A stretch of 25,168 bases of DNA, taken from a virus. The stretch's first letter is position 1. Each line of letters opens with the position of its first letter. A program made the translations under genes and the position numbers. The notes beneath the pieces were generated by a model, which worked only from the letters and a program-made list of their open reading frames with translations, ran no database searches and was not told the DNA's origin. The stretch covers positions 1 to 25,168 of IMG/VR virus record IMGVR_UViG_3300020442_001034; one strand, written 5' to 3'. Of this stretch, positions 19,976 to 25,168 are shown one piece after another.

Positions 19976-20694
19976 TGAAAATAGAAAAACTTAAGGGTGC
20001 AAAGGTTGCCCTTCTAGGTCTTGGTGTATCACAAATAGATTTTGTTATTGGTGCTGAAAACAGTAAAGAGTGGGATGAGGTGTGGGGTATAAACTCTGCA
20101 TGTGGTGTTTTTAATTGCGATAGAGTTTTTATGATGGACCCAGCAAGCAGATTTTTTGATACCGAAGATGCAGGCAAACAAACCAAAGTATTGAGAAGAA
20201 TATTGCCAATATTGTCAGTTCCTGTTTATACCTGTGAGCTTGATGATAGAGTGCCAAGTGCAGAGCTCTATCCGTTAGAGGCAGTATGCAATGAAACAAA
20301 AAGTGCTTACTTTAACAACACTGTAGCCTACGCAATAGCTTTTGCATTTTACAATAAAGTAGATACTCTTGAGCTATATGGTATTGATTTTTCTTACACA
20401 AACAATATGCACTTAGCTGAAGCTGGAAGAGCTTGTGTAGAATATTGGTGTGCTAAAACTATGGATGGCGGTATGAAAATTGGCGTTAGCCCAAGAAGTG
20501 GTTTACTAGACGCAAACGTACCGATTACAGAAAGATTGTATGGTTATCACAGATTAGAAGACCCTTATGTTGCAGTGCCTCACGAAGATAGGTGGATAAT
20601 TGAAAAAAGTTCTAAAATTAATGAAACACTGCAAAAAGAAAATATGTCGTTGATGACAGAACCTGTAGTGCCACCAGAACCATATAAAGGATAA
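19975..20694 (+). CDS. Rossmann-like DUF115/glycosyltransferase-like protein
   Basis: This gene encodes 239 residues and has no virion-protein look. The start VALLGLGVSQIDFVIG has a glycine-rich turn (GLGVS, 15-19), then DEVWGINSACGVFNCDRVFMMDP, then YFNNTVAYAIAFAFYNKVDTLELYGIDFSY (112-141). The arrangement of glycine turn, 'WGIN', 'MDP' and 'N..AYAIA.A......L.LYGIDF' resembles the DUF115/MptE-like and GT42 sialyltransferase-like Rossmann proteins that handle nucleotide-sugar or CMP-linked substrates. The substrate and reaction are not visible. A Pro-rich tail ends the protein. It is embedded between adaptor and tail genes by one-base overlaps, so it is expressed with them. Confidence 0.65.
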   Translation: MKIEKLKGAKVALLGLGVSQIDFVIGAENSKEWDEVWGINSACGVFNCDRVFMMDPASRFFDTEDAGKQTKVLRRILPILSVPVYTCELDDRVPSAELYPLEAVCNETKSAYFNNTVAYAIAFAFYNKVDTLELYGIDFSYTNNMHLAEAGRACVEYWCAKTMDGGMKIGVSPRSGLLDANVPITERLYGYHRLEDPYVAVPHEDRWIIEKSSKINETLQKENMSLMTEPVVPPEPYKG

Positions 20695-20978
20695 TGTCAG
20701 ATAATTTTTTAGATTTAGGCAAAATAAGCGTACACACAACTCATAACAAAGGTCATGACCCTGAGTTTTGGGCAGAGCAAGCAACAAATAAAATATGTGA
20801 AATTTCTAGTCATGCTCCAGAGCATGTAAAACAACAAGCTTATGCTTTTCGCAATCATGTTTACACAGTGATACTTTATGCCATAAAAAGCGGTATATCA
20901 TCAGATAGAACAACTGTGGTAAACTTGCTTAGTAAACAAGGTCATGGTGACATGGCTAAAATTATTAAGGAGCTTTAA
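20694..20978 (+). CDS. Small conserved helical phage protein
   Basis: This gene encodes 94 residues. Features are THNKGHDPEFWAEQATNKIC, then SSHAPEHVKQQAYAFRNHVY and a YAIKSGISSDRTTVVNLLSKQGHGDMAKII end. The 'HNKG..PE..AE...DKI......AP..I..QA.AF' order with 'SDRTTV.N.L...GH' is one I recognise from many phages, near tail genes, with no known function. It has no membrane segment. One-base overlap with the preceding gene and one base before the next indicate the same operon. Confidence 0.72.
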   Translation: MSDNFLDLGKISVHTTHNKGHDPEFWAEQATNKICEISSHAPEHVKQQAYAFRNHVYTVILYAIKSGISSDRTTVVNLLSKQGHGDMAKIIKEL

Positions 20979-20979
20979 T

Positions 20980-21408
20980 ATGGCAATTACATCAGCGATA
21001 ACTTCAAGTTTTAAACAAGAACTTTTAGTAGGCACACATAACTTTACTGCTAGTTCAGGTCATACTTTTAAACTAGCTTTATATACTTCAAGTGCTAGTT
21101 TAGGTGCTGGTACTACGGCTTATACAACTTCTAACGAAGCTAGTGGTACAAATTACACAGCAGCAGGGAATGCTTTAACAAGTGTTACTCCGTCTATTTC
21201 AGGCACTACAGCGGTTTGTGACTTTGCAGATTTAACTTTTGGTACTGCTACAGTTACGGCAAGAGGTTGTTTAATTTACAATGATACGCAAAGTGATAAA
21301 GCAGTTGCAGCTATAGACTTTGGTGGTGATAAAACCTCTACAGCAGGTGATTTTACAGTAGTGTTTCCTTCACCGACTGCTACTGGTGCAATCATTAGAT
21401 TAGCTTAA
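20980..21408 (+). CDS. Tail/structural protein, beta-rich family
   Basis: This gene encodes 142 residues from the ATG at 20980, chosen because AAGGAG lies at a normal distance and the previous gene's stop is just before it. A frame opening at 20944 would run inside that gene. MAITSAITSSFKQELLVGTH begins the protein, then HTFKLALYTSSASLGAGTT, then TARGCLIYNDTQSDKAVAAI with a beta end. This is a familiar marine phage structural family (Ser/Thr/Ala/Gly-rich, strands throughout). Its place in the particle is uncertain. Confidence 0.75.
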   Translation: MAITSAITSSFKQELLVGTHNFTASSGHTFKLALYTSSASLGAGTTAYTTSNEASGTNYTAAGNALTSVTPSISGTTAVCDFADLTFGTATVTARGCLIYNDTQSDKAVAAIDFGGDKTSTAGDFTVVFPSPTATGAIIRLA

Positions 21409-21425
21409 GTTTTTTACAACATGTT

Positions 21426-21448
21426 AAACTTCTTGTTTAAGAAGGTTT
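21426..21448 (+). promoter_or_regulatory. Hairpin covering the ribosome site of the hub gene
   Basis: AAACTTCTT (21426-21434) pairs with AAGAAGGTTT (21439-21448) with one bulged G around a 4-base loop. The 3' arm holds AGAAGG, the only Shine-Dalgarno-like sequence before the ATG at 21454. It would reduce initiation unless opened, for example by ribosomes or a partner RNA. There is no T tract after it. Confidence 0.4.
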
Positions 21449-21453
21449 AATCT

Positions 21454-23361
21454 ATGGCTTTAACTAAATTTAATTTTAAATCTGGTGTAAATAAAGAAGA
21501 AACTAGCCTTTCTAACGAAGGCGGTTGGGTAGACGCTAATTTTGTTAGGTTTAGAAAAAATGCTGTTGAAAAAATAGGTGGTTGGGTAAAAGCCGTCACG
21601 GTAAGTTTTCTAGGAAGGGCTAGAGGCTTAATTACTTGGACAGCTACTGAGGGAACCAGATACTTAGGTCTGGGCACAACTTTAAAATATTATCTCAGAG
21701 AAGGTAATGCTTTTTTTGATATTACTCCTATTAGAGCCACAACTGGAGCAGGAGATGTTACTTTTGCTAGAGTAGCAGAAGGAGACGCAACCATAAATGT
21801 ATCAGAGACTGGACATGGTGCTAACGCTGGTGACTTTGTTACGTTTAGTGGTGCTGTTTCTTTAGGAGGAAACATAACAGCTGATGTTCTTAATCAAAAT
21901 TATCAAATAGCTACAATTACAGATTCAAACACTTTTACTATAGAGGCTAAAGATACTAGCGGTGCAACTGTAACAGCTGCTTCAGGTGACACAGGAAATG
22001 GTGGCTCAAGTGCAGTCGCTGCTTATGAAATTAATGTAGGCACAGACACTTACTTGACTGGCACAGGTTGGAGTGTAGGTGGTTGGGGCGAAGGTACTTT
22101 TGGTAGCACATCACCACTATCAACTAGTAATCAGCTCAGAATATGGACACATGACCATTATGGAGAGGATTTAATTATTAATCCTAGAGCAGGTGGAATT
22201 TACAGATGGGTACAAGATAATGGTCTTAACACAAGGGCTGTAGAACTATCTACTGTTGCTGGTGCAAACTTAGTGCCTACCAAAGGATTGCAAGTAATAA
22301 CTTCCGAGACTGATAGACACTTAATAGTTTTGGGCTCTGACCCAATAAATAACTCAGGCACAGCTAGGACTGGAGCAGTGGACTCTATGTTAATTTCTTT
22401 TTCTGACCAAGAAAATTTATTAGAGTTTGAGCCTAGAGCTACTAATACTGCTGGTTCTTTAAGACTTTCAAGTGGCTCTACTATTGTAGCTGGTACAAAA
22501 ACAAGACAAGAAATAGTTGTTTGGACAGATACAGCTTTGTACAGTATGCAATTTATAGGTCCGCCTTTAACTTTTTCTTTAAATTTAATTAATGAAGGCG
22601 TTGGCTTAATAGGTCCTAAAGCTTTTGCTAATTCACCAAACGGTGTATTTTTTATGAGTGAATCTGGGTTTTATGTCTATCAAGGCTCAGTGCAAAAACT
22701 TCCTTGTAGTTTGCAAAACCATGTTTTTAATGACATAGATGCTTCACAGGCATACAAGTGTCATGCTGGATTAAATGCTGAGTTTGCTGAAGTTTGGTTT
22801 TTCTATCCTTCACTCTCTGAAGGGAGTGGAGAAATATCAAAATACGTTATCTATAATTATGAAGAGCAAACTTGGAGCTTAGGCTCTTTAACAAGACACG
22901 CATGGCTAGACAATTATGCTAATTCAAAACCTATAGCTTCTGGTGTATCTGGTAATGAAAGCTACATTTACGACCATGAATCAGGCTCAAACGATGACAC
23001 GCAAGCCATGTCAAATGTATTTATAGAGTCAGGTGATTTTGATGTGGCAGATGGTGATAACTTTGTGTTTATTAAAAAAATAATACCTGATATACAATTT
23101 TTAAATGATTTAGGAGCCTCACCAAATGGTGCAATCAATTTGGTTTTAAAAGAAAGAAACAGCCCTGCTGGTTCCCTGTCTACAAGCTCTACTTCACAAA
23201 TTACAGCATCTACAGCTAGAAATGATGTGAGAATGAGAGCAAGACAATTTGTTTTGCGTTTCGAGTCTGATGATGATTTGTCACCAGAATCAGATAAAAA
23301 AGATTTTAAATGGAGGCTTGGTAGTACCAGAGTAGATTTACAGCAATCAGGAAGAAGATAG
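21454..23361 (+). CDS. P22 gp10-like tail hub/DNA stabilisation protein
   Basis: This gene encodes 635 residues. Opening MALTKFNFKSGVNKEETSLS, then WVDANFVRFRKNAVEKIGGW, is the family start for proteins that carry genome-stabilising or nozzle functions. The middle (TWTATEGTRYLGLGTTLKYY, then DHYGEDLIINPRAGGIYRW and QEIVVWTDTALYSMQFIGPP) has the repeated strand blocks of a beta-propeller. Two Ser/Thr-rich stretches around 100-195 look like an inserted Ig-like piece, common in tail proteins. The closing DFKWRLGSTRVDLQQSGRR is basic. It would close the portal channel below the adaptors. It follows a structured ribosome site. Confidence 0.82.
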   Translation: MALTKFNFKSGVNKEETSLSNEGGWVDANFVRFRKNAVEKIGGWVKAVTVSFLGRARGLITWTATEGTRYLGLGTTLKYYLREGNAFFDITPIRATTGAGDVTFARVAEGDATINVSETGHGANAGDFVTFSGAVSLGGNITADVLNQNYQIATITDSNTFTIEAKDTSGATVTAASGDTGNGGSSAVAAYEINVGTDTYLTGTGWSVGGWGEGTFGSTSPLSTSNQLRIWTHDHYGEDLIINPRAGGIYRWVQDNGLNTRAVELSTVAGANLVPTKGLQVITSETDRHLIVLGSDPINNSGTARTGAVDSMLISFSDQENLLEFEPRATNTAGSLRLSSGSTIVAGTKTRQEIVVWTDTALYSMQFIGPPLTFSLNLINEGVGLIGPKAFANSPNGVFFMSESGFYVYQGSVQKLPCSLQNHVFNDIDASQAYKCHAGLNAEFAEVWFFYPSLSEGSGEISKYVIYNYEEQTWSLGSLTRHAWLDNYANSKPIASGVSGNESYIYDHESGSNDDTQAMSNVFIESGDFDVADGDNFVFIKKIIPDIQFLNDLGASPNGAINLVLKERNSPAGSLSTSSTSQITASTARNDVRMRARQFVLRFESDDDLSPESDKKDFKWRLGSTRVDLQQSGRR

Positions 23362-23670
23362 ATGGCTAAAATCTTAGAAACAAACCTGCCTTTTGCACAA
23401 GGAGAGGTAACTCCAGAACTGTTTAATAAATTAATTAGAATATTAGAAATTAATTTATCAGCAGTAGACCCTGACAAAATACCATCATTTACACAAACAG
23501 AAGCAGAAACTCTTAGCTTTGCTACAGGTGCCATAATATTCAATACAACTAACAAAGTTCATCAAGCTTTTGATGGCACAAGACTAAGAAATTTATACGC
23601 ATCCGAAGCTATTACTTCTGGATTTAGTGGTACAATAAGCCTAGGTGTGGTGACTGTTACTATAGGATAG
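23362..23670 (+). CDS. Small tail protein
   Basis: This gene encodes 102 residues beginning directly after the hub gene stop. The N-terminal LPFAQGEVTPELFNKLIRIL is a helix; LSFATGAIIFNTTNKVHQAF then DGTRLRNLYASE is a short beta motif seen at the end of many fibre-type phage proteins; the end ISLGVVTVTIG recalls the SLGxxSVTG repeats elsewhere in the window. It may be a tail spike or fibre accessory. The function is unknown. The gene after it begins five bases after its TAG stop. Confidence 0.68.
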   Translation: MAKILETNLPFAQGEVTPELFNKLIRILEINLSAVDPDKIPSFTQTEAETLSFATGAIIFNTTNKVHQAFDGTRLRNLYASEAITSGFSGTISLGVVTVTIG

Positions 23671-23674
23671 TAAT

Positions 23675-25168
23675 ATGAACGAGAGATTAAAAGAAAGAAT
23701 ACAAAATTTTGCAGAGATTGGAGCTGAAGTAAATCAACCTATTCGTAGAGCACCGCCTTTCATAGCCTCAGACAAAGGATTTCAACTTATGCCAGACATT
23801 AGGCGTGATGGACTTATACCTCCAAGGCGAGAAGGAATGCAAACTTTGCCAGACATCAATCGTGATGGACTTGAACCTGATTACTCAGGAGCTATGCAGC
23901 TCATGAAACAAATTGAAGATGCAGGAGGCAGGGTATCTGAAGGAGAAAGAAGACTCTTCATGAATATGAGCCCTGAAGAGTTAAAAAACATGAATATGGA
24001 TTTTTCAAGAGGAGTTGTAGACGATGCCAAAGGAGCTATTTCTAACAGAGAAATGGAATTATTTGAAAGATTGTCTCCTAGCTATGATGTAGATATTGAT
24101 GGCAGAGACTTTCAGTTTGAAGGCGATGGCGGTTTAGATTTAATGGGCTTGAGACAAAGACTTGGTTTAGAGCCAATGTACGATGCAACTGGAACAAGAT
24201 TTGATGAAGTAATGGTCATGCCAGAAGCAGAAGCTTTATCACAGATGGGAAGAGGCAAAGATACTTTGCTTGGACATTTAGAAGCTGGTGATGTTGTCGT
24301 GCCACCAGATGTTTTAGAAAACGACCCAATGTTGGCTGATGTATTAGAAGAAAGAATGATGATGGCTGGAGTAGACCCAGCATCGAGAGTTGCAGGTTTG
24401 GGTATAGCTTCCTTAAATCCTAATACAGGTTTAGAAGAATTTGGTTTATTTAAGAGTATAAAAAAGGTTGTTAAGAAAGTAGCACCTTATGCAGGAATAA
24501 TAGCAGCTCCATTTACAGGTGGCTTGTCAGCAGCTTTGATTGGTGCTGGTGGCGGTTTACTATCTGGTAAAGGATTAAAAGGAGCTGCTCTCGGTGCATT
24601 AGGTGGTTTTGGTGCAAACGCAGCTTTAGGTAAATTAGGTCTCACAGCTTCTGCTGTTAAAGGTGCTGGCGGATTAATGCCAGCATTAAAAGGTGCTGGA
24701 GCAAAAATCGCTGGCGGTTTGAAAGGCTTGAAGGGCTTAGGTAGCTTAGGAGGGCTAGGTGGAGCTATAAGTGGTGCACAAGGCGGTAGAGGTGGTATGG
24801 GCTTAGGAAGTTTATTAGGAGCTGGTATACCTGCTGCTTTACTGGCAAAGAAAGCTTACGATGAAGCAAAAGCTGATAAAGGCATACAGCTTACTCCTAT
24901 GAATCAATTTGACAGTTTAGGTAGATTTAATATAGAAGCAGAAATAGCAAGAAGAACTGGAAAAGAAAGACCAAACCCTGTTGAGTTTGGACTGTTACCT
25001 GAATTACCTGAACTTTCTGGTGGTAAACCAATACAGCGTGCAGCTTATGGCGGTCCAGTTATGGCTTTTGCCGAAGGTGGTGATGTAGCTATGGAAGACT
25101 TTCGAAGAATGACAAGAGATATAAATGGTGCAGGCACAGAAACAAGCGATGACATACCAGCTATGTTG
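23675..25168 (+). CDS. Large Gly/Ala-rich probable ejection protein (partial)
   Basis: An open frame of 498 codons runs from the ATG at 23675 to the window end with no stop. The N-terminal 70 residues are basic and contain two copies of PDIxRDGLxP. A GKDTLLGHLEAGDVVVPPDV motif and DPMLADVLEERMM follow. Then a Lys-rich KSIKKVVKKVAPYAGIIA leads into about 140 residues of mostly Gly, Ala, Leu and Lys. Later come AYGGPVMAFAEGGD and GAGTETSDDIPAML, which continues in related phage proteins as a 'sDGEFVm' motif. The long Gly/Ala hydrophobic segment resembles membrane-active segments of internal virion or ejection proteins. The C-terminus lies outside the window. Confidence 0.75.
   Translation, partial: MNERLKERIQNFAEIGAEVNQPIRRAPPFIASDKGFQLMPDIRRDGLIPPRREGMQTLPDINRDGLEPDYSGAMQLMKQIEDAGGRVSEGERRLFMNMSPEELKNMNMDFSRGVVDDAKGAISNREMELFERLSPSYDVDIDGRDFQFEGDGGLDLMGLRQRLGLEPMYDATGTRFDEVMVMPEAEALSQMGRGKDTLLGHLEAGDVVVPPDVLENDPMLADVLEERMMMAGVDPASRVAGLGIASLNPNTGLEEFGLFKSIKKVVKKVAPYAGIIAAPFTGGLSAALIGAGGGLLSGKGLKGAALGALGGFGANAALGKLGLTASAVKGAGGLMPALKGAGAKIAGGLKGLKGLGSLGGLGGAISGAQGGRGGMGLGSLLGAGIPAALLAKKAYDEAKADKGIQLTPMNQFDSLGRFNIEAEIARRTGKERPNPVEFGLLPELPELSGGKPIQRAAYGGPVMAFAEGGDVAMEDFRRMTRDINGAGTETSDDIPAML

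Noticed and set aside
20944-20979. Earlier in-frame ATG for the 20980 gene
   Set aside because: It lies fully within the preceding gene, whereas 20980 has AAGGAG at a normal distance.

Overview
The window reads as a piece of a tailed double-stranded DNA phage with a podovirus-type (short-tailed) morphogenesis module. It is visibly AT-rich: Arg is mostly AGA, Leu is mostly TTA, and there are many homopolymer A/T runs. Nearly every gene is on the + strand, tightly packed, with ATGA/TAATG overlaps. The host is probably a Gram-negative bacterium, because the lysis cassette carries an inner-membrane spanin-like protein and lipoprotein-like partners that only make sense with an outer membrane. The structural proteins look like families common in uncultured marine phages (a recall-based impression, not a search result). 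No integrase, replication polymerase, tRNA, CRISPR array or insertion sequence was seen.

Layout. 1-3550: tail fibre and accessory genes, with two S74-type chaperone tails and a protein built of 22-residue repeats. 3552-6251: lysis and membrane module, with five small membrane proteins, a lipoprotein, an Rz-like spanin overlapped out of frame by a candidate outer spanin, and a GH24 lysozyme. 6336-14387: packaging and head module, with large terminase, P22-type portal, a GroES-like co-chaperonin, scaffold, decoration-like protein and a Mu gpT-like major capsid protein, closed by a strong terminator. 14543-16704: a two-gene cassette on the - strand (an 80-aa protein and a SNF2-family helicase) inserted between head and tail genes, with its own promoter region. 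16908-25168: connector and tail module, with structural proteins, adaptor-like proteins, a protein carrying a complete cupredoxin copper-site motif, a Rossmann-like DUF115/glycosyltransferase-like protein, a P22 gp10-like hub protein and the start of a large Gly/Ala-rich probable ejection protein that leaves the window.

Regulation. A recurring perfect extended -10 sequence, TGnTATAAT, occurs five times (1604, 3581, 14458, 16811, 19314), each at a gene boundary or in a tiny ORF. The other TATAAT hexamers I spotted inside genes lack the TGn. These look like the promoters of the late transcription units. Two of the leaders downstream (before terL and before the 16908 gene) can fold and share a CTAGG...CCTAGC framework. 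One promoter at 14458 is followed within about 80 nt by a terminator and no gene, which suggests a small RNA.

There are no gene-free stretches longer than 300 bases. The largest gaps are 16705-16907 (divergent promoters, direct repeats, folded leader), 14388-14542 (two hairpin terminators and a promoter) and 4812-4942 (terminator and an orphan ribosome binding site). All family names come from recognising sequence patterns by eye and were not checked against a database.
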